DNA of 64,000 nt. It comes from Fluviicola taffensis DSM 16823. Its GTDB lineage: Bacteria; Bacteroidota; Bacteroidia; Flavobacteriales_D; Crocinitomicaceae. Location of the stretch: NCBI RefSeq assembly GCF_000194605.1, contig NC_015321.1, positions 3,286,001 through 3,350,000 on the forward strand. The letters are read 5' to 3'. Position 1 is the first letter of the stretch. Every line of letters begins with the position of its first letter. Shown here in pieces: positions 34,501 to 41,842 of this stretch. A model generated the notes under the pieces. It made no database searches. It was not told the DNA's origin and saw only the letters and a program-made list of their open reading frames with translations. The translations under genes were made by a program, and so were the position numbers.

Positions 34501-35543
34501 GAAGTTGTGTAAGTATGACAAATAGTTGCTGGAGGAGGATGAGATAAGGTGTCTGTAGGTGACCCATCTCCGTAATTGACCACGTAAAAAGTGGTGTTGT
34601 GATTGGAGGTATAATTACTCAGTGGAAAACAAAGTGTTATTGGTCCACAGCCTGTTGTAGCTCCTGGATTTGCAGCACCAATAGCCGGATTAGTAATATT
34701 CGCAATGTTGTAGGAAACCGTTTGAACACAGCCATTATTTCCAGTTACGGTATAATCCAACGTAAAAATCTCTGCAGTGGTGTAATTATGAGATAATCCA
34801 CCTCCAGGAAAAGTACCTGAATTAAAGTCTGGAGTACCGTCTCCCCATTGAATAGTATAGTTTGAAATGGCCGTAGTTGAAGAAGCATCAAAAACGGTCA
34901 TGGTAAAGTTTGAGCCATCACAATTGCGCATTTCGGCAATCGGATCGATCAATGCTGGATTTGGAAGCGCATTAATTGTAACTGTTTGGCTAATAGTTGA
35001 GGTACACCCATTTGAATTCGTAACAACTAATGTGACTGTGTAATTTTGACTTCCAGTACCAACTAAATTGAATTGATGTGTAGGATTTGTTTGAGAGCTA
35101 GTATTTTGTCCTCCAGAACTAGGATCTCCAAAATTCCAAGCATAACTGAGTCCTGTTCCAGTGGAGGTATTTGTAAATTGAATGGGAATATTGGAACAAC
35201 TGTTGTTGCCTGTAAAGTTAAATGAAGCTGTTGGAGGAGGTGCTACTGTAATCGTCACATTATTGTCGTCTGTGCATCCTAAAGATGAGGTAACAGTGAG
35301 TGTATACGTTTGATTACTTGTTGCTGTGAGTGTTGGGTTTGCACATGTAGTACAAGAGAGTCCTGTAGCTGGAGACCACGAGTAAGTTAATGTTCCCGCC
35401 CCAGTTCCAGCAGGAGTTCCACCGAGAACTGTGGATGCTCCAAGACAAACTGTTACATCAGGACCTGCATCTGCATTACATTGAGCAAATAAATTACTTT
35501 GGAGTAAAAGGCAAGCAGTAAGTAGAAGGAGAGAGTTCTTCAT
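28587..35543 (-). CDS. Giant PKD/Ig-repeat surface adhesin with gliding-motility-type (type B) C-terminal domain
   Basis: About 2318 residues, starting MKNSLLLLTACLLLQSNLFAQ. Layout: an Ig-like module (CNADAGPDVTVC...), several PKD domains (WNFGDPSSGG; WNFGDGQTLTTTTATSPTH), Ig-like Cys-containing modules, then a block of nine ~74-residue modules (31103-33110) in the order ABC-ABC-ABC. More PKD domains follow with repeated W.FGDG motifs. The C-terminus is a CHU_C/gliding-type domain (FIPNAMSPGHADFEV, LLIYDDWGNLIWSTD, YWDGTYRG, DAYVWKATATF) used for type IX export. The protein is probably a long surface filament for adhesion or gliding. Its SprF-like partner is 3 bp downstream. No enzymatic domain was seen. 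Confidence 0.92.
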   Translation of the reverse strand: MKNSLLLLTACLLLQSNLFAQCNADAGPDVTVCLGASTVLGGTPAGTGAGTLTYSWSPATGLSCTTCANPTLTATSNQTYTLTVTSSLGCTDDNNVTITVAPPPTASFNFTGNNSCSNIPIQFTNTSTGTGLSYAWNFGDPSSGGQNTSSQTNPTHQFNLVGTGSQNYTVTLVVTNSNGCTSTISQTVTINALPNPALIDPIAEMRNCDGSNFTMTVFDASSTTAISNYTIQWGDGTPDFNSGTFPGGGLSHNYTTAEIFTLDYTVTGNNGCVQTVSYNIANITNPAIGAANPGATTGCGPITLCFPLSNYTSNHNTTFYVVNYGDGSPTDTLSHPPPATICHTYTTSSCGQAGNQFVFRIKAINLCDSSEASISPIRVYTGPQANFNVAAVNNCVGSAVSFINSTQTGFNSACSSNTVFQWNFGDGQTLTTTTATSPTHIYTAPGTYTVTLTTTNTCSVNVITRTVCIESPPTPSFTITPTSACIPFTAQVTDASNLANTCNVTRTWTVLFNGSPCLPASGGFSFVGGTNASSVNPQIQFTQAGNYTVRLTLSNSCGSFVTNQPIVAQKPPQVIINTVPSVCAGLSVSPTASVIDCLEPSDSYLWTFTGGSPNSVATLVPGAISYPTAGTFPISLAVTNACGTTTANASVVIRPIPPVLNPQVNSPVCAGSTANFTSDASASTTYSWTGPNSFTSNQQNFNLTNVTATQAGTYTVFGTMAGCPGPSSSVTLIVNPIPVITVTPPSATICNGQSVSLTASGATSYTWSPATGLSATNTATVTANPTATQTYTIVGSNGTCSGTTTAIITVNPLPIVNAGPNVNLCNQPIPFTLTPTPAGGTWTGPNVTSTGIFTPSGTGSFNLVYSFTNGNGCTNTDTLIVTVTDPIPALAGPDSSKCFGSGTITLIGSPTGGTWSGTSITAAGIFTPNTVGTHALVYTFGTGTCLSRDTMLMTVNPLPIVDAGPNFAVCIDAGIQNLNGTPLGGTWTGIGITNPVGEFTPSVAGTGPKTLTYSFTNVNGCSASDNLIVTVNPLPIVNAGPDTTACDQPNPFQLTASPAGGIWTGTNVSSTGVFTPNGTGNFTLTYTFTNANGCIASDIRIVTVISPTQPNAGVDFAVCIDAPNVSLTPTPTGGTWSGSFTTPAGIFNPTIAGSFNLVYTLGSGACLLRDTLVALVNPLPIVNAGTDFSICIDAGIQNLAGTPTGGTWTGIGITNPTGEFTPSVAGTGAKTITYSFTDINGCTASDNLIITVNPLPVVNAGMDTTLCDQPLPIQFVGLPTGGTWSGTGITPSGLFTPSVVGTFNLIYTFTNGFGCTNSDTRIVTVVSPALANAGTDLEACIDAPTIQLTGMPITGTWTGSFVNASGLFNPTIAGTFPLVISNGAGNCLTSDTMLFTVHPLPIVSVGVDVEFCQSDTPVNFSGNPANGVWSGNGITDASLGTFDPAIAPIATNTIVYTFTNPTTGCINRDTLLATVHPMPVANFTYNPITCIGTNELFTNTSTLANQSDWSFGDGTSSSTSNTNHTYISAGFYDIQLLVTTSFGCLDSISHQIEVRIPPMADFILAPDSACGPMLVSFTDLSLGQSLTYNWNYGNGQTSTNPTPLSQTYQASNFSDTSYTITLNLTNFCGTSSHSEQITVMPSPTAVFGTSTNILCTPLILDMVNNSFGLPDTYEWIFGDGTTSDTSGTTLQHTFYTGTEDTTYTIQLIVSNECGSDTVQHQITVLPPQVNAFFNIDNPMGCVPHTINLNQFSQGASFSSWDFGDGNISSVYNPSHTFTTPGTYIVSLFAAGCGFDTTTTIVTVHPLPQIDFTSLDSVCVNQGFIFNNLSSGIASISWDFGDGTTSTLTNPTHSYSSGGFYTVTLSGISQTYGCTTQTSKTIKVNQGPTSQFTLGPNAGCVDLTVQMTNTSAGITSQAWNFGDGNSSIQTNPTHTFTTPGSYAVQLIVLDNIGCPDTATQVVTVYPLPTVDFTSTPIDPCIQPTVINFTNQSANAAGYLWNFGNGLSSTLTSPSSTYQQVGDYTVSLVATSIHGCVDSIQKTVSSYQLASASFVIPSDSLCVGEEIQLLVNSQFANSISWEMGDGTILTGNSINYSYGSSGNYNIVLIAYGDGGCNDTVATNSSITVLPQPTANFSYSNVEGPEPLSGIVAFTNLSSLADSYSWSFGNGNYSAEENPTEHYDSDGQFEIILIASTIHGCADTAVQNITVDFYYGLFIPNAMSPGHADFEVANFVPKGVGLKTFELLIYDDWGNLIWSTDALDENGRPTGYWDGTYRGVPVQQDAYVWKATATFRNEQVWEGKEYPKGRIKRSGTVTVIR
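31103..33110 (-). repeat. Higher-order protein-coding repeat, three 663-bp units each of three modules
   Basis: The same landmark (GCATTTACAA on the plus strand, or its close variant) falls at 33091, 32428 and 31765, an exact spacing of 663 bp (221 codons). Each unit holds modules A (..NAGP...CDQP..), B (..NAG.D...CIDAP..) and C (..CIDAGIQNL.GTP.GGTWTGIGIT..). Module C of units 1 and 2 is nearly identical, while the last C is diverged. Confidence 0.88.
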
Positions 35544-35563
35544 TTTCATTTGCGTAGTTGGTA

Positions 35564-35571
35564 CAAAGGAT
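35564..35571 (-). promoter_or_regulatory. Candidate -7 promoter element of the PKD adhesin gene
   Basis: The minus strand reads ATCCTTTGTACC, one base from TAnnTTTG, 20 nt before the chosen ATG at 35543. Confidence 0.4.
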
Positions 35572-35684
35572 CAAAATAAATTTGAATTTCCAAATACCTC
35601 AATTGTAGTAATAGTTATTCCAAAAGATTGGGTAGCTAATTTATGAAATAAAAAGGAAAAAAGAAAAAAGAAAGTCAGGGTAAC

Positions 35685-35714
35685 AAAAAAAGTCCCACAT
35701 ATGCGGGACTTTTT
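35685..35714 (-). terminator. Rho-independent terminator of the T9SS-A protein gene
   Basis: AGTCCC (35691-35696) pairs with GGGACT (35705-35710), extended by an A-run on the left and a T-run on the right, with a CATATG core in the loop. On the minus strand it lies 21 bp after the stop of the gene at 35736-36743 and before the adhesin promoter. Confidence 0.88.
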
Positions 35715-35735
35715 CTAAGTTATGATGACTATTTA

Positions 35736-36743
35736 TTAGTTGATAGTCAATTTTTTTGTTGTTGCATTTCCGTTAGAAAGAACTACTACTGTATAAATAC
35801 CAGCTTGAACATCAGAAACATTGAATGATTGTGATGTTCCTGCGTTTTGAGCAGTCAAGATTGTTCTTCCAGCCATGTCAATAATAGAAACTGTTTCATT
35901 TCCAGATAATCCAGAAATAAGAACTGATTCATTTGCAGGGTTTGGATACACACCAAAAGTTGCTTTATTGTTTTTAGAAAGCGCTAAATACTCATCTGGA
36001 GCAACACTACTCATAACTAGTGTTTGATCCAAATTAAATAAATTACTTGTTACTTTAAGATTTGAGTGAACAAAAACAGGTAAACCATTTGTAGTAACAG
36101 AAAGATCGTAATATTCATATTGAACTCTCTCAACAACTACAGGCCCAGCTAATGTAGTAGCAGTTGCATTATCAACAATTTTGAAACGAGTAATGTTGTT
36201 CAGTGTAGTTGTAGCATTCAATTTCAATGTTCCTGTACCATCAACTGTTGTGGTAATTGTACCTGATGTTGCTGCACTACCAAGAACCGGAACTTGAGAG
36301 TCACCTGAGTAAGTATCGGTCAGCGTATTTGTTAAAGCATAGGGATAATTCATTAATTTTGCTGGATTCGCATCGAATCTAACTTGAACTGTTTGACCAG
36401 GTCCAGTTTCGAAAACGTATCCTTGAGATGATCGATCACTAGCTGTAGAAGAAAAATAACTTGTTGTAAAACCTGGGATTTCAATTGCTTTTGTAGCACC
36501 AGCATAGTTACTCGCATTTGCAGTTGTAGTAGCATCAACAACAAGAACTGTTTTAGATGAATTAGGGTAACCAATAGTGGTACTGTAATCCCATGTCGCA
36601 GTTGCAGTAGCGTAATTTACTGCGTTAGAATCTAGAACGTACATGATACGCGTATTCCCAATTGTTGGTTCATTTGCTTGTGTGAACTGACCAAATGCAG
36701 CTCCTGTAAGTAAGCTCGTAGCTAATAGTAAATTTAATTTCAT
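35736..36743 (-). CDS. Secreted T9SS type A sorting-domain protein, function unknown
   Basis: A protein of 335 residues. It has a signal peptide (MKLNLLLATSLLTGAAFGQ) and a Thr/Asn/Ala-rich beta-type body without recognised domain (TANASNYAGATKAIEIPGF, TNTLTDTYSGDSQVPVLG). The last ~75 residues (FGVYPNPANESVLISGL ... NATTKKLTIN) form a type A T9SS sorting domain, so it is exported and probably attached at the surface. It is flanked by a strong terminator downstream and lies alone between the PKD adhesin and the outer-membrane protein cluster. No catalytic residues could be assigned. Confidence 0.82.
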   Translation of the reverse strand: MKLNLLLATSLLTGAAFGQFTQANEPTIGNTRIMYVLDSNAVNYATATATWDYSTTIGYPNSSKTVLVVDATTTANASNYAGATKAIEIPGFTTSYFSSTASDRSSQGYVFETGPGQTVQVRFDANPAKLMNYPYALTNTLTDTYSGDSQVPVLGSAATSGTITTTVDGTGTLKLNATTTLNNITRFKIVDNATATTLAGPVVVERVQYEYYDLSVTTNGLPVFVHSNLKVTSNLFNLDQTLVMSSVAPDEYLALSKNNKATFGVYPNPANESVLISGLSGNETVSIIDMAGRTILTAQNAGTSQSFNVSDVQAGIYTVVVLSNGNATTKKLTIN

Positions 36744-36866
36744 AGTTTATTTTTTTCTAAAATTACAACATTACATGATTACCTTTTCCGTTTTTATTTA
36801 AATGGTAACATTTGTTTCCTTTTTAAATGCTTATTTAACAAAAAGGTTGGAAAATTAATTTATGCT

Positions 36867-37643
36867 TTAAATCATAAACATGACTCCAGCTCTGCAACTG
36901 AATAAATTGGAAAGTCTCGATTGTAGTATCTTTCGTTCATTTCTATCATCAGGGGAGGAATACTCCGAATTGAAGATTATCAATGAAGGGTTGAGATTTA
37001 AATGGAAATAACCACCAAGATTTATTGCCATCCATCGAGTAATTGGTATTCTATATTCAGCTCCCAAAAGTGAAGTCATTGCTAGTTTTGGAGATCGGGA
37101 GAAACTGATTTTTTGATACTTGAATACTTTTTCGTACGTATTGTATGTGTAATAATTCGATGGGTAATTTTTTGAAATACCTACAGTAAATTCGATACCC
37201 AATCCGACGATATAAGTGAGTCCGACAGGGGCATTTGAATTATTCTTTGCGCTAAATTCAACACGAGGCATTATTCGATAGCTTCTATATTCGAATCTTA
37301 CATCATAAGATTGCGTGTACTTTACATTATAAGCTCTTAGTGAGAGTGCGCTTCCATGTAAGTAATTGAAGTCTATTGATAATCCCAGTTTTTTGGTTAA
37401 TGAATAGCCAACCGTTGCATGAAAGGAATAATTAAAAAGTCCTTTGGAGGATTTTTTATAAAATTCAGTGCCTCTGTGGTAACTTCTAAAAGAACGTTCA
37501 TTTCCATCTGATAGGTATGAAACGAGGTTGAAGTTTCCTCCAGCTCCAAGTGTCAATTGAAATCGCTTATTGTAAAAGCTAAGATCTTGAGAATGTATTG
37601 AAAATACAGCCAAAAGGAATAATAGTAGAATAGAAGCTTTCAT
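36867..37643 (-). CDS. Outer-membrane beta-barrel-like protein, paralogue 1 of 3
   Basis: A protein of 258 residues with a signal peptide (MKASILLLFLLAVFSIHSQ) and an alternating beta-barrel pattern. Landmarks shared with the next two genes upstream are FYNKRFQLTLGAGGNFN, FNYSFHATVGYSLTKKLGLSIDFNYLHG, YRIMPRVE, APVGLTYIVGLGIEFTVGISK, GAEYRIPITRWMAINLGGYFHLNL and the ending RLSNLFSCRAGVMFMI. It is the most diverged and lies 97 bp from paralogue 2. Function unknown; probably an outer-membrane protein of about 12 strands (inference). Confidence 0.75.
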   Translation of the reverse strand: MKASILLLFLLAVFSIHSQDLSFYNKRFQLTLGAGGNFNLVSYLSDGNERSFRSYHRGTEFYKKSSKGLFNYSFHATVGYSLTKKLGLSIDFNYLHGSALSLRAYNVKYTQSYDVRFEYRSYRIMPRVEFSAKNNSNAPVGLTYIVGLGIEFTVGISKNYPSNYYTYNTYEKVFKYQKISFSRSPKLAMTSLLGAEYRIPITRWMAINLGGYFHLNLNPSLIIFNSEYSSPDDRNERKILQSRLSNLFSCRAGVMFMI

Positions 37644-37740
37644 TTTAGTTGGATTAAAATGATTATAAATAGGTTATTACTAACAGGGTGAAGATATAAA
37701 AAAGAATAGAAAGGTGTGGTTTTGAATATGGATTTATGCT

Positions 37741-38625
37741 TTAAAGCATAAACATGACTCCAACTCTAAAACTTGCCAAATTTTGAAAACGGTAAATAGA
37801 TAATTGTCTTGAAAATTTCCAAGAATCTGTTTTCATATCGATTTTCCCAAAAATATCTGCATCTGTTAACCAGGCCTGAACAGGAATATTTAAGGTTAAA
37901 TAGCCGCCAAAATTTAATGCGATACTTTTGGTTAATGGATATCTATATTCCAATCCGTATAAGGCAGTGATGTTAATTCCTGGTTTCCTGGAAAAAGAAA
38001 AGGGAGTGTTGGGAGCGTAGGTTCCAGTGGTAGTTTGTTCCAGATAATTGTATTCATCATTGATGAAAGCATCATAATTTTTAGAAACTCCAGTTGACAA
38101 TTCAACGCCCAAACCAATTACATTGACTAATCCGATGGGGGAATTGGAACCATGTAAACCAAGTTCAATTTTGGGCATTATTCGAATCGTGCGGTAGTTA
38201 ATCCGAGCTGTTCTTCCAAGTGTGATTTCCATGCTCGAAGTATTCTCATTGTAGACTTCTCTATATCCATAATTATCAATGAACATATTCCCGAAATAGT
38301 AATTGAAATCAACTGTTAAGGCAATATTCGGGTTTAATTGTACTCCTAAATTTCCATAAACACTGTAATTAAATTGATCCGCATTTTTGGAACCTCCTAA
38401 ATACTGGTAATAGTATTGACGGTAATGTCGTTCATTGCGACTAATAATCTTCAAAATACTGTTGTGATGAATTCCTCCTCCCAATTGAATAAAAAAACGG
38501 TTGCCATAAAATCCAATAGCTTGTTTGTTCTTTTTAGGTCTACCTACTTCGTTGTTCGTTTGAGAAAAAGAATAGGAAGAACTCACTAAAATAATCCACA
38601 GAAGATGAATTGTTAGTTTGTACAT
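37741..38625 (-). CDS. Outer-membrane beta-barrel-like protein, paralogue 2 of 3
   Basis: A protein of 294 residues with a signal peptide (MYKLTIHLLWIILVSSSYSFSQ). It is closely similar to the next gene upstream: IGFYGNRFFIQLGGGIHHNSILK, DQFNYSVYGNLGVQLNPN, VDFNYYFGNM, NYRTIRIMPKIELG, SPIGLVNVIGLGVELS, GLEYRYPLTKSIALNFGGYLTLN, and the ending FQNLASFRVGVMFML. Tandem duplication followed by divergence is the simplest origin. It starts 9 bp after the stop of paralogue 3, so the two share a message with the M48 peptidase gene. Function unknown. Confidence 0.75.
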   Translation of the reverse strand: MYKLTIHLLWIILVSSSYSFSQTNNEVGRPKKNKQAIGFYGNRFFIQLGGGIHHNSILKIISRNERHYRQYYYQYLGGSKNADQFNYSVYGNLGVQLNPNIALTVDFNYYFGNMFIDNYGYREVYNENTSSMEITLGRTARINYRTIRIMPKIELGLHGSNSPIGLVNVIGLGVELSTGVSKNYDAFINDEYNYLEQTTTGTYAPNTPFSFSRKPGINITALYGLEYRYPLTKSIALNFGGYLTLNIPVQAWLTDADIFGKIDMKTDSWKFSRQLSIYRFQNLASFRVGVMFML

Positions 38626-38634
38626 TCAAAAGAT

Positions 38635-39504
38635 TTAAAGCATAATTACTAAGCCTGTACGCAAACTAAATAAATTTTGAAGTCTTGTCAACGATAAACG
38701 ATCTTTCATTTCTCGATCCCAGTTTTTATTTCCGTAAGGATCGTAATCGCCGAAATCTAAACCAATAAACTCATTTGCGATGACAGAAATAGGTAAGTTC
38801 AAATGGAGATATCCACCAAAATTCCAAGCAATATTTTTGGTTATTGGTAGACGATATTCTAAACCATATTGAACCGTGAGATTGAATGCAAACTCATCAA
38901 CAAAGGTCATGTTCTTTTCGTAAGGGTTTCCAATCGCAGAGATATATTGAGGGTCTACCATTATATATCTTCCTGATTTTGCTTTAGACATTTCTACACC
39001 TATTCCCAAAACATTTACCAAGCCAACAGGTGCACTTGAGCTTCGAGATCCTATTTCTATTCGGGGCATGATTCGAATCGTATTGTATGAAATTCTACCG
39101 TCAATTCCTGCTATGGAAGTATAGTTCCCCAAGTTGTCATAAAATTCCTTCCCTCCATAGCCTCTAAGAACCATGTTTCCAAAGTAATAATTGAAATCCA
39201 CAGAGAAAGTAGTTCGTTTACCGATTACAACCCCAAGATTTCCATAAACACTATAATTAAATTGATCTGACTTCGTTTCACTCCTATATTTTTCATAATA
39301 AGTACTATTTCTCATATCTCTTTCATAGGAACTGGCAAATTTCAGTAAAGTATTGTGATGAATACCCCCTCCAAATTGCATCACGAAGCGCTTACCATAG
39401 AATCCAATAGTTGATTTTTTCTTTGCTGAAGTTGTTTGTCCGTATGAATGTGCTGCGGAAAGAAATAAAATTCCAACAATCAATGTTGTTATTAATTTAG
39501 ACAT
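38635..39504 (-). CDS. Outer-membrane beta-barrel-like protein, paralogue 3 of 3
   Basis: A protein of 289 residues with a signal peptide (MSKLITTLIVGILFLSAAHSYGQ). Shared family landmarks are IGFYGKRFVMQFGGGIHHNTLLK, DQFNYSVYGNLGVVIGKRTTFS, NTIRIMPRIEIG, APVGLVNVLGIGVEMS, GLEYRLPITKNIAWNFGGYLHLNL and the ending RLQNLFSLRTGLVIML. It starts 6 bp after the M48 peptidase stop. Co-transcription with a periplasmic/outer-membrane peptidase suggests an envelope role, which may be substrate, partner or unrelated. Confidence 0.75.
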   Translation of the reverse strand: MSKLITTLIVGILFLSAAHSYGQTTSAKKKSTIGFYGKRFVMQFGGGIHHNTLLKFASSYERDMRNSTYYEKYRSETKSDQFNYSVYGNLGVVIGKRTTFSVDFNYYFGNMVLRGYGGKEFYDNLGNYTSIAGIDGRISYNTIRIMPRIEIGSRSSSAPVGLVNVLGIGVEMSKAKSGRYIMVDPQYISAIGNPYEKNMTFVDEFAFNLTVQYGLEYRLPITKNIAWNFGGYLHLNLPISVIANEFIGLDFGDYDPYGNKNWDREMKDRLSLTRLQNLFSLRTGLVIML

Positions 39505-39510
39505 GTCTGA

Positions 39511-41724
39511 TTAATTTGTTGATTTGAAAATTTCGTAATACTTAGATCCTAGAAGTACTTTGGAAGGTCTTCCACTAATTAAGTAAACTTCCGAATAATC
39601 TGCATGTCCAGTCTTTAAGTCAATTCCAATGAAATTGATTAATGTTTTTTGAGAATCTAGAAGTTTTCCTGTCAGTAACATCAATGCCACAGGAGGAATA
39701 TACCACGTTGCAAGAACGGGTCTTGCGATTTCCATCGGTTCACTTTTTTTCTGATCCAAGTAAAAAATGGTTGGAATCAAAATGACATCTGAATTATATT
39801 TCTTAGACATTTCTTCAATAACTACATAATCGATGGGGAAAAAATCTACTTTTCCATAATTCTCATTCTGTCTTAAGGCAGATTTGATATACATGAATGC
39901 ATTGATTCCTTCAATCGTTAAGTTATTAGGAGCATTGTCTGTATTGATTGTATATCCATTTTTGCTACCTTCAGCTAAGATTAATTCTGTAGCATGTGTT
40001 TTGATTGATTCTGAAAGTTTGATCGTTTTTTTAGAAGATTCAGCAATTTCAACATCTGTATCTACTAAAGCAATGGATTTTGATTTCAAATCAGGAATTG
40101 TTGGAATTAATTTTGATTTGTTTTCGCGTGCTAAAGAATCCTTTTCTTTGCTATTCAATGATTTATTATACGCAAGTTTGAATTGCTTTACAAATCCGCT
40201 ATCCGACATAATATCATGCATACCATAGAGGTAATAATTTGTTGAATCAAATACTTGCGCATCAATGTTTCCATCTGCAGTTCGCTTTTTCTTGATTTTA
40301 TCGTATTTAGAACCTGTGTTTTGAACTGCTTCATTCTTCTTCAAGGTATCCACCGGAATTTTAGCGATTGAATCATTGTAGTCTTTGTTTTTTACAATTG
40401 CAGTGCTGTAATCGTACTTCGAAAATGCCTCCAATGAAAATTGCTTTGTAGTTGCAGCAGTTTCCACCATTCTTTGGTAAATAGCTTGAATTTCTGAATT
40501 GTTGGGATTACTTGACTTGATATCATAGATTTCTCTTAAAGCAATGGTGGACATTTCTGCCTTTTCCATTTTCTTTAAAATAGAATGAAGGATAGCAATT
40601 TCTCCTTCTTTGTGTAATTTAGTTTCAAAAGGTTTGGACAAGGATGCAGATTTTGACTGTGCCAAAGCAAGCCATGTTTTAGCTTTCATTGATTTCAAAT
40701 ATTCTGAATTTGGAAACTCTTTTTCCAATACATATATGGAATACAAAGCGTTTGTTAAGTCCAAAGCTAATATGCTATTTCTGATAGATTCAAATCGTGC
40801 AATGTTTCTAATTTCCGCAAAACGATTTCCGCCAACTACTGTTGCATTTCCTTTCCAGCTAGTTCCTTTTTCTAACACATCTACAACTTGTTTCTTGCGT
40901 TTTGAGATATTTGGATGAGAACTCTTGCTATCGTTATAGTTTTCTTCTGCTGTAATAGGGAATTCTTCTTTCGGAAATTTAAATGAAGGCATGTAGAATT
41001 CTTTTGAATTAAAGAAGTCCATTGGTATTTTTACTTCATCAAATGGCAAGTAAGCGTACATCAATACATCAAAAGTAGGTTCGATTAAAGCTTCATCGTA
41101 TCCTGCTTTTTTATACAATTCAATTGCATCAGAATCAGCTTCTAATTCTCTATCCTTGCTGTAAGTGCTTAATTCGTAGTAGTTAGCGTTTTTCAAAACC
41201 GTTTTTTGTTTGAAGCGCTCCAAAACGTGTTTTCTCTTGTAATGGGCAATTTCATGCGCCAAAACATAAGCAATTTGGGCTTCACTACTTACTTGGGAAA
41301 CTAACCCAGTGGTTACGAATATAACTCCTTGATCGGTTGAGAAAGCATTCGTTTCATTCGATTTTAAGGTGTAGAAACGCAATTCATTGAATGTTGTTGG
41401 GTCGTCTTTCAACAAATTTTTAGCAATATCTCTCACATAAATAGAAATAAGATCACCGAATAAACACACTTCTGAATGAATAATTTCATCAATGCTTGTG
41501 TGAATTCCTGTATAAAATTTTCTTCTTAGGGAAGGTGCTAAATCAGGACGGTCAACTTTTATATCTCGTTCTACTTTTTGATAGGTGGAAAGACTGAAGT
41601 CATCTGGTATTGAGCCGTTTGAGCCCATTGTTTGATAATGATCAAAATCTACTTTTGATTGGGCAAATAATTCGCAAGTCGCTAATAATAGCGTAGGAAT
41701 TAGGATTAGATTAATTTTCAGCAT
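39511..41724 (-). CDS. M48-family metallopeptidase with long C-terminal extension
   Basis: A protein of 737 residues. The N-terminus (MLKINLILIPTLLLATCELFAQ) is an export signal, perhaps lipoprotein-like at C17. The M48 domain (about 75-260) has the zinc motif HEIAH (H157, E158, H161) and the downstream ELEADSDAIEL glutamate motif, so the catalytic set looks complete. The remaining ~470 residues include helical segments, a Lys/Ser-rich linker and a C-terminal domain with NYGKVDFFPIDYVVIEEM and LATWYIPPVALMLLTGKLLD, which I do not recognise. M48 exopeptidase-like proteins of the BepA type act in outer-membrane quality control; the position before outer-membrane protein genes fits this, as inference. 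It is the first gene of that unit. Confidence 0.85.
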   Translation of the reverse strand: MLKINLILIPTLLLATCELFAQSKVDFDHYQTMGSNGSIPDDFSLSTYQKVERDIKVDRPDLAPSLRRKFYTGIHTSIDEIIHSEVCLFGDLISIYVRDIAKNLLKDDPTTFNELRFYTLKSNETNAFSTDQGVIFVTTGLVSQVSSEAQIAYVLAHEIAHYKRKHVLERFKQKTVLKNANYYELSTYSKDRELEADSDAIELYKKAGYDEALIEPTFDVLMYAYLPFDEVKIPMDFFNSKEFYMPSFKFPKEEFPITAEENYNDSKSSHPNISKRKKQVVDVLEKGTSWKGNATVVGGNRFAEIRNIARFESIRNSILALDLTNALYSIYVLEKEFPNSEYLKSMKAKTWLALAQSKSASLSKPFETKLHKEGEIAILHSILKKMEKAEMSTIALREIYDIKSSNPNNSEIQAIYQRMVETAATTKQFSLEAFSKYDYSTAIVKNKDYNDSIAKIPVDTLKKNEAVQNTGSKYDKIKKKRTADGNIDAQVFDSTNYYLYGMHDIMSDSGFVKQFKLAYNKSLNSKEKDSLARENKSKLIPTIPDLKSKSIALVDTDVEIAESSKKTIKLSESIKTHATELILAEGSKNGYTINTDNAPNNLTIEGINAFMYIKSALRQNENYGKVDFFPIDYVVIEEMSKKYNSDVILIPTIFYLDQKKSEPMEIARPVLATWYIPPVALMLLTGKLLDSQKTLINFIGIDLKTGHADYSEVYLISGRPSKVLLGSKYYEIFKSTN

Positions 41725-41816
41725 ACAAGTAAAATAATGCGGTAAAGATAATTAAATTTTGGATTTTGAATATAAGCTCATTTTTGGTTTAAGTAACGCT
41801 AATTTTGGAATATTCT

Positions 41817-41824
41817 TACATTTG
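41817..41824 (+). promoter_or_regulatory. -7 promoter element of the amino-acid permease gene
   Basis: TACATTTG, an exact TAnnTTTG, 18 nt before the ATG at 41843. Transcription from here would begin after the earlier in-frame start at 41759, so it decides in favour of the shorter protein. The region 41725-41842 is the divergent promoter gap with the M48 peptidase gene. Confidence 0.55.
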
Positions 41825-41842
41825 CTTTCCTTGCAAAGAACT

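Noticed and set aside
28587-35543. Several open frames of 60-106 codons on the opposite strand of the adhesin
   Set aside because: They track the repeat structure of the adhesin, have no start context and no known domain; they are shadows of the coding strand.
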